Assembly (NCBI RefSeq): GCF_000238915.1
Contig: NZ_BAEG01000058.1
Location: 40,643-104,642 of the forward strand
Source of the DNA: Arthrobacter globiformis NBRC 12137
Lineage (GTDB): Bacteria; Actinomycetota; Actinomycetes; Actinomycetales; Micrococcaceae
DNA: 64,000 nt
Direction: 5' to 3'
A program made the translations under genes and the position numbers. Position 1 is the stretch's first letter; each line of letters starts with the position of its first letter. Shown here one piece after another: positions 27,032 to 34,482 of this stretch. Under the pieces are notes generated by a model. That model saw only the letters and a program-made list of their open reading frames with translations, had not been told where the DNA came from and did no database searches.

Positions 27032-27796
27032 ATGGTTTATGTGCAAGTCCCCGGCCCGTCCCTGCCCGAACAATGGTGGGACCGGGTGGCTGCCGGATTC
27101 ACCCAGACGGCCGTTCCCGCGGTCTCCGTCACCGAGCTCGTGGCTGTCCTGCTTATTGCGGCGGTGCTGTCCGTTCCCCGCGCAACCTGGCGCTATTTCG
27201 GCCTGCTCGCAACAATCACCCATGAACTCGGGCACGCCTTTGCTGCCCTGACCAGCGGCCAGCGGCTGGGCGGCATCCGCCTGCAGCTGAATCACGGCGG
27301 CACCACCACCTCCTACACCCGGGGACGTGCCGCCGCCGTCTGGTCAGGTTTTTGGGGCTATCCCGTTCCCGGAGTGACCGGCGCCGCCCTGGTGTGGGCG
27401 GGCTTCAGCGGCTGGGGCCCGGCCGCCCTGTCTGCCGGACTGCTGGTCCTGCTGGTCTCGCTGATCTTCATCCGCAACGCCGCCGGCGTGCTCATCCTCC
27501 TCGGGGCGGTGGTGGCGGTGGCGGCCATGATCATCAATGTGCCCGCAGCGTTCACCGGCCATGTGGCGATCATTCTGGGCCTGGCCCTCCTCGTTGCCGC
27601 CGTCCGGGACCTGCTCAAGCTCACAAACGTCCACCTCCGCCGCCGGGACCAGTTGCGGTCCTCCGACGCTTACATCCTCTACCGCGCCACCGCCGTGCCG
27701 TCAGGCGTCTGGATCACCCTGTTCTCGCTGGTGGTAGCAGCGTGCTGGGTGGCTGCCTGGCTGCCGATGTCGCGGGTCTTTGGAGCGGCAACATAG
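27032..27796 (+). CDS. M50B family membrane metallopeptidase
   Basis: Integral membrane protein of 254 residues with the zinc motif THELGHAF (His64 and His68) close to the N-terminus, followed by GGIRLQLNHGGTTTSY and about five to six hydrophobic segments. This arrangement, without a C-terminal CBS part, matches the M50B 'YwmF/DUF' type seen in actinobacteria and differs from the site-2 protease at 5.8-7.0 kb. The substrate is unknown. ATG 27032 has TAGCCT at 27018-27023, eight bases upstream, suggesting a leaderless mRNA; an in-frame TTG at 27023 overlaps that box and is less likely. Confidence 0.82.
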   Translation: MVYVQVPGPSLPEQWWDRVAAGFTQTAVPAVSVTELVAVLLIAAVLSVPRATWRYFGLLATITHELGHAFAALTSGQRLGGIRLQLNHGGTTTSYTRGRAAAVWSGFWGYPVPGVTGAALVWAGFSGWGPAALSAGLLVLLVSLIFIRNAAGVLILLGAVVAVAAMIINVPAAFTGHVAIILGLALLVAAVRDLLKLTNVHLRRRDQLRSSDAYILYRATAVPSGVWITLFSLVVAACWVAAWLPMSRVFGAAT

Positions 27797-27805
27797 TCTG
27801 GTGCC

Positions 27806-28942
27806 ATGAGTGAGAAGACCAGCACAGTCGAAGCACACAGCAGGGGACGCCACGCCGCGGAATCCCAGCCCAGGGAATTCCACAGCGCGGAGCCCCGCAG
27901 CACGGAACCCCACAGTACAAAGGGCGCCTATGTCACCGGCGGCGAGTTCACCCGGGACACCAACTACATTGAGGACCGCATCACCCGGGACGGCACCCCC
28001 GGGCCGAACGGTGAACCAGGCTGGCCGGCGGGACCGGGGCGCTACCGGCTGATTGCCGCGCGGGCGTGCCCGTGGGCCAACCGCACCGTCATCGTGCGCA
28101 GGCTCCTGGGGCTCGAGGACGCCATCAGCCTCGGTCAGCCCGGCCCCACCCACGATGCCCGGTCCTGGACCTTTGACCTGGACGCGGACGGCAAGGATCC
28201 CGTGCTGGGCATCGAGCGGCTGCAGGAGGCCTACTTCCGCCGTTTCCCGGACTACCCGCGCGGTATTACGGTTCCTGCGGTGGTGGAGATCGCCAGCGGC
28301 GCGGTGGTGACCAACAACTACCCCCAGATCACGCTGGACTTCTCCACGGAATGGACGGACTTCCACCGCCCGGGTGCGCCGCGGCTGTACCCGGAGCATC
28401 TGCGTGGGGAAATCGACAGCGTTAACAAGCGCGTCTTCACCGAGGTCAACAACGGTGTCTACAGGTGTGGCTTCGCCGGGTCCCAGGAGGCCTACGATGC
28501 TGCCTACACCCGGCTGTGGAACGCGATGGACTGGCTGGAGGAACGGCTCTCCGGCCAGAGGTACCTGGTGGGCGACTCCATCACCGAGGCGGACGTCCGG
28601 CTCTTCACCACGCTCGCGCGTTTCGACGCCGTCTACCACGGCCACTTCAAGTGCAACCGGAACAAGCTCACCGAAATGCCTGCGCTGTGGGGTTATGCCC
28701 GGGACCTTTTCCAGACGCCCGGCTTCGGGGACACCATCGACTTCGTGCAGATCAAGCAGCACTACTACATCGTGCATGAGGACATTAATCCCACCCAGAT
28801 CGTCCCCGCGGGCCCGGAGCTGTCCGGGTGGCTGAGCGCCCACGGCAGGGAGTCCCTGGGGGGCAGCCCGTTCGGCCAAGGCACTCCGCCGGGGCCGGTC
28901 AAGGCCGGCGAGGAAGTGGCCCCCGGCCACGGAGCCGGCTAG
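27806..28942 (+). CDS. Glutathione S-transferase-type hydroquinone reductase (likely mycothiol-dependent)
   Basis: A 378-residue protein of the glutathionyl-hydroquinone reductase (Xi GST, YqjG/PcpF) family. The active-site cysteine is Cys88 in ARACPWANRTVIVRRLLGLE. The thioredoxin-like domain continues to about residue 190 and an all-helical domain follows (LVGDSITEADVRLFTTLARFDAVY). Actinobacteria make mycothiol, and mshC is in this window, so the thiol is probably mycothiol. The first ~38 residues are a low-complexity His/Ser/Glu/Arg tract absent from usual relatives. ATG 27806 has TAGTCT six bases upstream (27794-27799), suggesting a leaderless mRNA. Confidence 0.9.
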   Translation: MSEKTSTVEAHSRGRHAAESQPREFHSAEPRSTEPHSTKGAYVTGGEFTRDTNYIEDRITRDGTPGPNGEPGWPAGPGRYRLIAARACPWANRTVIVRRLLGLEDAISLGQPGPTHDARSWTFDLDADGKDPVLGIERLQEAYFRRFPDYPRGITVPAVVEIASGAVVTNNYPQITLDFSTEWTDFHRPGAPRLYPEHLRGEIDSVNKRVFTEVNNGVYRCGFAGSQEAYDAAYTRLWNAMDWLEERLSGQRYLVGDSITEADVRLFTTLARFDAVYHGHFKCNRNKLTEMPALWGYARDLFQTPGFGDTIDFVQIKQHYYIVHEDINPTQIVPAGPELSGWLSAHGRESLGGSPFGQGTPPGPVKAGEEVAPGHGAG

Positions 28943-28957
28943 CACCGCAGGGACCCG

Positions 28958-30079
28958 ATGAGCTCCTCGGAACAGCACCAGACAGCGTCCCGTGATCCAC
29001 TGCCACGCAGGATCTGGCAGTCAGTGGCCACCAGGATGGCCCGGGCCCTCGCCGCACCGCGTCTTCAGCTCGCCGCCAAGGCGGGCCTGGCGGCAGGCAT
29101 CGCGTTTTGGGTGGCCCCTCTCATGCCCGGTGGCGCCGCCCAATACGCTTACTACGCCCCGCTCGGCGCACTGGTGGCAATGTACGAGAACGTCTCGGGT
29201 TCCATGCGCCAGGGCTTCCAGACCCTGGTTGGCCTGGGAGCGGGCATCGGCCTGGCGTTCCTTCTCATCAGTTTCGGAGCCACGCCCCTCACCGTGGCAG
29301 CGGTCATGGCACTGGGCGTCCTGCTCGCGGGGCTCCCGCGCCTGGGCGCCGGCCGGGACTGGATTCCGACGGCGGCCCTGCTGGTGCTGCTGGTAGGCGG
29401 GCAGAATCCGGACGATTTCTCCTTCGGCTACCTGCTGCAGATGGGCGTGGGCGTGGTGGTCGGCATTGCCGTGAACCTGCTGGTGTTCCCGCCGCTGCAC
29501 TTCAACGCGGCCGCCCTCAGCCTCGCTGAGCTGCGGCTGTCCCTGGCCCGCCAGCTGTCCGACATGGGCGCCGCGATGCACGAAAAATGGCCGCCCGAAC
29601 ACGAGGACTGGTCGCGCCGGTCCGAGGACCTGGCCCAGTCGGCCCGCTCGGTCCGGGCAGCGGTCCAGAAGGCTGACGCGAGCAGGGCGAAAAACCCGCG
29701 GCGCCGTTTCCACCCGCGTGACGTGGACAAGGACTACCGCAACGTCCGCGACCTGGAGCACATCACCTTCCACATCCAGGACATGACGGAGGTGCTTGCC
29801 GACGTCATCTGGAGCGAGGACATGCCCTTCACCATCCCGCTGCCCTACAGCGAACCGCTCGCGGAGGCCCTTTCCGCCGTGGGTGAAGTACTTCGTGCGG
29901 CGGAGGAGGACGACGTCGACCGGCAGGCTGAGCTGTTCCGGGCGGCTGAAGAGGCGGTCGCCTCCCTCGAGGACCGCACCGCCGCCGAAGGCGACGGCGG
30001 CGGCACGCCGAGCGCGGCCGGATCAATCCTGCTCAGCCTGCACCGCATCCTCCGGGTCGCCAAGCCGAACGGCAAGTAG
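28958..30079 (+). CDS. FUSC/aromatic acid exporter-like membrane protein
   Basis: A 373-residue protein with an N-terminal block of about six hydrophobic segments (residues 35-190, including AAKAGLAAGIAFWVAPLMPG and LLQMGVGVVVGIAVNLLVFP) followed by a long soluble helical domain rich in charged residues. This is the half-size FUSC/ArAE layout. Relatives export aromatic acids or other organic anions; the cargo here is unknown. ATG 28958 has AGGGACCC upstream and lies 15 bases after the hydroquinone reductase stop, so co-transcription is likely and a role in exporting aromatic products is plausible. Confidence 0.8.
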   Translation: MSSSEQHQTASRDPLPRRIWQSVATRMARALAAPRLQLAAKAGLAAGIAFWVAPLMPGGAAQYAYYAPLGALVAMYENVSGSMRQGFQTLVGLGAGIGLAFLLISFGATPLTVAAVMALGVLLAGLPRLGAGRDWIPTAALLVLLVGGQNPDDFSFGYLLQMGVGVVVGIAVNLLVFPPLHFNAAALSLAELRLSLARQLSDMGAAMHEKWPPEHEDWSRRSEDLAQSARSVRAAVQKADASRAKNPRRRFHPRDVDKDYRNVRDLEHITFHIQDMTEVLADVIWSEDMPFTIPLPYSEPLAEALSAVGEVLRAAEEDDVDRQAELFRAAEEAVASLEDRTAAEGDGGGTPSAAGSILLSLHRILRVAKPNGK

Positions 30080-30111
30080 CCGAGCAGCTCTGCTGTGCAG
30101 CACACCCCTGG

Positions 30112-31023
30112 CTACAGCGCCGCCACCGATCCGCTGAAGTGCTTCCGGCCGGACCGCGGACTCCAGGCCACATAGTCGGACCGCTGCCAGCCGCCGTCCA
30201 CAGACTCTGCCGTCGAAATGTCCAGCGCCACCCGTGCGGGCAGGAAAACCGGAGCCTCGAACTCCACGTCCCAGCGAAAGGCATCGCCTTTGGCCGAGCC
30301 CACGTCCGCCAGCGCCCTCGACGCCAGGTACATGCCGTGGGCGATGGACCGGCGCAGGCCCAGGGCTCTGGCGGAAAGGACACTCAGGTGGATCGGATTG
30401 AAGTCCCCGGACACGGCAGCGTAGGCGCGGCCGGTGTCCACGCCAAGCTGCCAGAGCCCTGTGGGGTCCGGGGCGGTGAAACCCTGCGGCGCGGCTGTTG
30501 CCGAGGCCTTGTCGATGCCGGGCAGGAACACGCCCTTGGCGAGATAGGTGGACACGCCACACCAGCACGCAGCGCTTTCGCCGGCGGCGCGCACCTCCAC
30601 CGCGATATCCACCTGGGTTCCGGCGCGGTGCGCCCGGAGCGTCTCCGCCCTGGCCACAATTTCCAGCGGTTCAGTGAACCTGACCGGCCTGCTGTACTCA
30701 ATGACATTCCGCAGATGGAGCATTCCCAGCAGAGGCAGCGGAAAGTCGTCGCGGTTCATGACGCTTATGGCCACGGGGAACGCCAGCGCATGGATGAACC
30801 CTGCCGGCAGCACGTCACTGGCGGTCTCACCCAGCAGATGCTGGTAGGCCGTGAGGTTTTCGACGTCGGGACGGACGTCCCGGACTTCGTGGCTGACGGC
30901 GGGCAGCACGGCGGCGGCATGCGAGCCCAGGATCCTGCGGCGGGCCGCCGTGGCCGCGGCATTCACGTACAACTTGGAGAGGGACGGCATCTCCCCCAGG
31001 ATGAGGTGCTGGCCGCTAGTCAT
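30112..31023 (-). CDS. MaoC family dehydratase (HtdX-like (R)-hydroxyacyl dehydratase)
   Basis: A 303-residue double hot-dog enzyme that hydrates or dehydrates 3-hydroxyacyl thioesters. The active-site motif is SGDFNPIHLSVLSARALGLRRSIAHGMY (Asp and His) in the second hot dog; the first hot dog is degenerate. It matches mycobacterial HtdX, whose gene also sits beside fabG4 and fadA2. ATG 31023 overlaps the TGA of the reductase gene (ATGA), so the two are coupled. A frame open to 31047 exists but the overlap and MTSGQHLIL start are preferred. Confidence 0.88.
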   Translation of the reverse strand: MTSGQHLILGEMPSLSKLYVNAAATAARRRILGSHAAAVLPAVSHEVRDVRPDVENLTAYQHLLGETASDVLPAGFIHALAFPVAISVMNRDDFPLPLLGMLHLRNVIEYSRPVRFTEPLEIVARAETLRAHRAGTQVDIAVEVRAAGESAACWCGVSTYLAKGVFLPGIDKASATAAPQGFTAPDPTGLWQLGVDTGRAYAAVSGDFNPIHLSVLSARALGLRRSIAHGMYLASRALADVGSAKGDAFRWDVEFEAPVFLPARVALDISTAESVDGGWQRSDYVAWSPRSGRKHFSGSVAAL

Positions 31024-32354
31024 GCCCCCACCAGGTTTTGTCCGCACACCCTCAGTACCTCTCCGGAAATGCCCCCGGCGGAATCGCCCGCGAGGAAGGA
31101 AATGGCCTCGGCAACGTCCCCCGGCAGCCCTCCCTGCTGCAGGGAATTCAGCCGCCGCGCAATTTCCCGGGTGGCGAAGGGAATCCGTGCCGTCATCTCC
31201 GTCTCGATAAAGCCGGGTGCCACGGCGTTGATTGAACCGCCGTGCTGCGCCAGCAGCGGTGCGGTGGCGCGGACCATACCCATAACCCCGCCCTTGGACG
31301 CCGCATAGTTGGTTTGTCCGCGGTTGCCGGCGATGCCGCTCGTGGAGGCAACCGAAACGATGCGCGGCTCGGAACGGAAGTGCTCGGAGGCCAGGAGGGC
31401 CTCATTGATGCGCAGCTGGGCGGCGATGTTCACATTGATAACCGAACCCCACCGGGACTGGTCCATGTTGACCAGCAGCTTGTCCCGGGTGATGCCGGCA
31501 TTGTGGACCACGACGTCGAGCCGGCCGTGGCGGTGCACTGCGTGGTCGATGATTCTTTGCCCGGCGTCGTCACGTGTGATGTCCAGCTGCAGCGCGGTCC
31601 CGTGGATCCCGTTGGCAACCTCCGCCAGGTGGTCCCCGGCCGCGGGAACGTCCACTGCCACAACGGTGGCTCCGTCACGGTGAAGTGTCCGGGCAATGGC
31701 GGCACCGATCCCTCGGGCCGCGCCGGTCACGACGGCGACCTTCCCCGCGAGTGGTGCGTCGGCGTCGTCGGGCAGGCGGCCTTCGGCGGAACTGACGCGG
31801 ATGAACTGGCCATCCACGAACGCGGACCGGCCGGAAAGGAAGAAGCGCAGCGCCCCCAGGGCGGAGGGGGCGGTGGGGCTGACGTCCTCGGCAAGGACGA
31901 TGCCGTTACCGGTGGCGCCGGCGCGCAGTTCCTTGGCCAGTGACCGCAGCAGCCCATCCACCCCTTGCCGGGCGGCGGCCGTGGCCGGCGTTCCGCCGGG
32001 GACGCGCGAAACGGTGACTACCCGTCCGCCGGGCGCAAGGTCGCGCAGTGACGGGGCTGCCGCGAGGACCGGCTGCTCCAGGTCGCCGGGGGCCTCGAGG
32101 GCGTCGAGGACCAGCACGATTCCGCCGAGCCGTTCCTTGGGAACAGCGTGGCGGCGGACATCGAGTCCCCACGAAAGCAGCGCCGCTGCGATTCTGTCGG
32201 CGCCGGGTCCGGAGCCACGCACCAGCACGGGGCCGTCGATCAAGGGCTGGCCGGGCCGGTAGCGCCGCAGGTCGGCCGGCTGCGGCAGGCCGAGCTTCCG
32301 TGCCAGATCCCGTCCGAGGCCGTGGTTAACCAGCCGTGCATAGGTGTCAGTCAT
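31020..32354 (-). CDS. FabG4-type 3-oxoacyl-thioester reductase (two-domain SDR)
   Basis: A 444-residue two-domain short-chain dehydrogenase. The N-terminal ~200 residues are a degenerate flavodoxin-like domain; the C-terminal SDR has the cofactor motif VTGAARGIGAAIARTL, NAGI, and catalytic Ser-Tyr-Lys in VASTSGIAGNRGQTNYAASKGG. This is the layout of mycobacterial high-molecular-weight FabG4, which reduces 3-oxoacyl-CoA with NADH. The ATG at 32354 overlaps the thiolase stop by eight bases. Together with the thiolase and MaoC gene it forms a compact fatty-acyl unit, used for degradation or chain synthesis. Confidence 0.9.
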   Translation of the reverse strand: MTDTYARLVNHGLGRDLARKLGLPQPADLRRYRPGQPLIDGPVLVRGSGPGADRIAAALLSWGLDVRRHAVPKERLGGIVLVLDALEAPGDLEQPVLAAAPSLRDLAPGGRVVTVSRVPGGTPATAAARQGVDGLLRSLAKELRAGATGNGIVLAEDVSPTAPSALGALRFFLSGRSAFVDGQFIRVSSAEGRLPDDADAPLAGKVAVVTGAARGIGAAIARTLHRDGATVVAVDVPAAGDHLAEVANGIHGTALQLDITRDDAGQRIIDHAVHRHGRLDVVVHNAGITRDKLLVNMDQSRWGSVINVNIAAQLRINEALLASEHFRSEPRIVSVASTSGIAGNRGQTNYAASKGGVMGMVRATAPLLAQHGGSINAVAPGFIETEMTARIPFATREIARRLNSLQQGGLPGDVAEAISFLAGDSAGGISGEVLRVCGQNLVGA

Positions 32355-33699
32355 GGATGTCCCCCGCGGTGGTTCCTGCCGAGTACGCCTCGAGCAGCGC
32401 GACGACGCCTTGGCCGCCGGCGGCGCAGACGGACACGAGCCCCAGGGCGGGGCGCCCGCCGGCTTTGCCCTTCTCATGCAGCATTTTGGCAAGCGTGGCC
32501 ACGATGCGTCCGCCCGTGGCAGCGAACGGGTGCCCGGCTGCCAGCGATGATCCGTTGACGTTCAGCTTGGACCGGTCGACCTTGCCGAAGGCGCCATCCA
32601 GCCCGAGTCGTTCACGGCCGAACTTTTCGTCCTCCCAGGCGGCGAGCGTGCTCAGTACCGTCCCGGCGAAGGCCTCGTGGATCTCGAAGTAGTCGATGTC
32701 GTCCAAAGTGAGGCCGTTGCGTGCCAGCAGGCGGGGGACGGCGAACACCGGCGCCATCAGCAGCCCGTCCTTGCCGTGGACGAAATCCACGGCGGCTGCC
32801 TCGCCGTCCAGGACGGTGGCGAGCTTGGGCAGGTCGTGCGCGTCGGCCCAGTCCTCCGAGGCGAGCAGCACCGTGGAGGCACCGTCGGTCAGCGGCGTGG
32901 AGTTGCCGGCCGTCATGGTGGCTTCCGAACCGAGGCTCCGGCCGAACACCGGCTTCAGGGACGCCAGCTTTTCAGGGCTTGTGTCTGGCCGGAGGTTGGA
33001 GTCCCGGGTGAGCCCCCGGTATGGCGTGAGGAGATCGTCGAAGAACCCGGCATCGTAGGCGGCGGCGAGGTTCCGGTGGCTGTTGAGGGCAAGCTCGTCC
33101 TGCGCCTCACGGGAGATGTTCCACTGGGCCGTGGTCAGTGCCTGGTGCTCGCCCATCGACAGTCCTGTCCTGGGCTCTCTGGTGCTCGGTGCATCCGGGG
33201 CGAGGTCCTTGGGGCGCAGGCGGGCGAGGATTTGAAGCCGCTGCGGGAGTGTCTTGGCGCGGCTGAGGTCCAGCAGCACCTCGCGGAGTCCTTCACTGAC
33301 GGCGATCGGTGCGTCGGAGGCGGAGTCCACACCGCCTGCGATGGCGGAGTCCAACTGGCCGAGCCTGATCTTGTTGGCCAGGCCCAGCACTGTTTCCAGG
33401 CCGGTGGCGCAGGCCTGCTGCAGGTCATAGGCGGGAGTTTCCGGTGACAGCGCCGACCCCAGCACTGCTTCGCGCGTCAGGTTGAAGTCCCGGGAATGCT
33501 TGAGGACGGCGCCTGCAGCCACTTCACCGATGCGCTCCTCCTGCAGGCCGAAGCGGGCGATCAGGCCGTCCAGGGCTGCCGTGAGCATGTCCTGGTTGGA
33601 CGACTTGGTGTACGCACCGCCTGTCCGGGCGAACGGGATCCTGTTGCCACCGACTACCACGGCTTTCCGCACGGTTTGAGGCTGACGATCCACGGGCAT
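32347..33699 (-). CDS. Acetyl-CoA acetyltransferase/thiolase (FadA2-like)
   Basis: A 450-residue thiolase. The nucleophile is Cys97 in YDLQQACATGLETV; the other catalytic motifs are HEAFAGTVLS, GHPFAATGGRI and SVCAAGGQG. It is most like mycobacterial FadA2. It starts the minus-strand unit thiolase-fabG4-maoC, with AAGGAG seven bases before ATG 33699. The TetR operator lies just upstream (33729-33761), so the unit is likely repressed together with tetR until an acyl-CoA or related ligand appears. Confidence 0.93.
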   Translation of the reverse strand: MPVDRQPQTVRKAVVVGGNRIPFARTGGAYTKSSNQDMLTAALDGLIARFGLQEERIGEVAAGAVLKHSRDFNLTREAVLGSALSPETPAYDLQQACATGLETVLGLANKIRLGQLDSAIAGGVDSASDAPIAVSEGLREVLLDLSRAKTLPQRLQILARLRPKDLAPDAPSTREPRTGLSMGEHQALTTAQWNISREAQDELALNSHRNLAAAYDAGFFDDLLTPYRGLTRDSNLRPDTSPEKLASLKPVFGRSLGSEATMTAGNSTPLTDGASTVLLASEDWADAHDLPKLATVLDGEAAAVDFVHGKDGLLMAPVFAVPRLLARNGLTLDDIDYFEIHEAFAGTVLSTLAAWEDEKFGRERLGLDGAFGKVDRSKLNVNGSSLAAGHPFAATGGRIVATLAKMLHEKGKAGGRPALGLVSVCAAGGQGVVALLEAYSAGTTAGDIHD

Positions 33700-33728
33700 G
33701 TGCTATCTCCTTTGATCCGGCTGGTTAT

Positions 33729-33761
33729 CGATACCCAGCGTACCTGATACGCTGGGTATCG
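33729..33761. promoter_or_regulatory. TetR operator between the thiolase and tetR genes
   Basis: Two perfect 14-bp inverted arms (CGATACCCAGCGTA at 33729-33742 and TACGCTGGGTATCG at 33748-33761) with a five-base spacer. The right arm includes TACGCT at 33748-33753, a -10-like box seven bases before the GTG start, and reaches the first base of that codon. Binding would block tetR transcription directly and sits 30 bases before the thiolase start on the other side. Confidence 0.88.
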
Positions 33762-34447
33762 TGAACTTGACTCCCCCGACCGGACCCCCGGGCTCCCCCT
33801 CAGATGCGGTGGACGGCCGCGCCTCGCGATGGCAGGGGCACCGCGAGGAGCGGCGGCGCGAACTCATCAAGGCCGCGCGGCGGGCCGTGCACACGCTCGG
33901 CAGCGACGCGCCGATGGAGGACATTGCCGCTGCGGCTGCCACCTCCAAGTCCGTGTTCTACCGGTACTTCGGCGACAAAGCCGGCCTGCAGCAGGCCGTC
34001 GGGGAAGTGGTGCTCGGGCAGATGCAGCAACGCATCAGGGAGGCGGCGCAAAGCGCGCAGACGCCCCGGGAGGGCTTGTTCGCCATGGTCGCGGCCTACC
34101 TCCAGATGGCCGAAACCAGCCCCAACGTCTACACGTTTGTGACCCGGTACTCCGCTGCAGAGGCCGACGGCAGTCCCACCTCCATCAGGACAGCCGGCGC
34201 CCTGGGCCATTTCTTTGACGCCATCGCGGACATGATCGCCGCGCCCATGCGGGCCCACCTCGGTGAAGGCAAGGAATCCGTCATCGGCTACTGGCCCAAT
34301 GCCGCCATCGGCCTGGTCCGCAACGCCGGCGAGCAGTGGCTGGCCAGTCCGGACTCCCCTAGCAAGCCGGACCAGGAAACCATGGCACGCCAGATCACCG
34401 ACTGGCTGTGCGTCGGCATCGCGCCGGAACTCACGGACATTCAATAG
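33761..34447 (+). CDS. TetR-family transcriptional repressor of the acyl-CoA module
   Basis: A 228-residue TetR regulator. The helix-turn-helix lies at about residues 35-75 (LIKAARRAVHTLGSDAPMED then IAAAAATSKSVFYRYFGDKA), followed by a helical ligand domain. GTG 33761 lies at the right end of a 33-bp operator and seven bases after TACGCT, so the message is probably leaderless and autorepressed. The divergent thiolase gene and the acyl-CoA oxidase/dehydrogenase gene 35 bases downstream give the context of fatty acid metabolism; an acyl-CoA effector is inferred. Confidence 0.9.
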   Translation: MNLTPPTGPPGSPSDAVDGRASRWQGHREERRRELIKAARRAVHTLGSDAPMEDIAAAAATSKSVFYRYFGDKAGLQQAVGEVVLGQMQQRIREAAQSAQTPREGLFAMVAAYLQMAETSPNVYTFVTRYSAAEADGSPTSIRTAGALGHFFDAIADMIAAPMRAHLGEGKESVIGYWPNAAIGLVRNAGEQWLASPDSPSKPDQETMARQITDWLCVGIAPELTDIQ

Positions 34448-34482
34448 CACCGGAATCTGTCAATACCAGCGAAGGAATCGAC

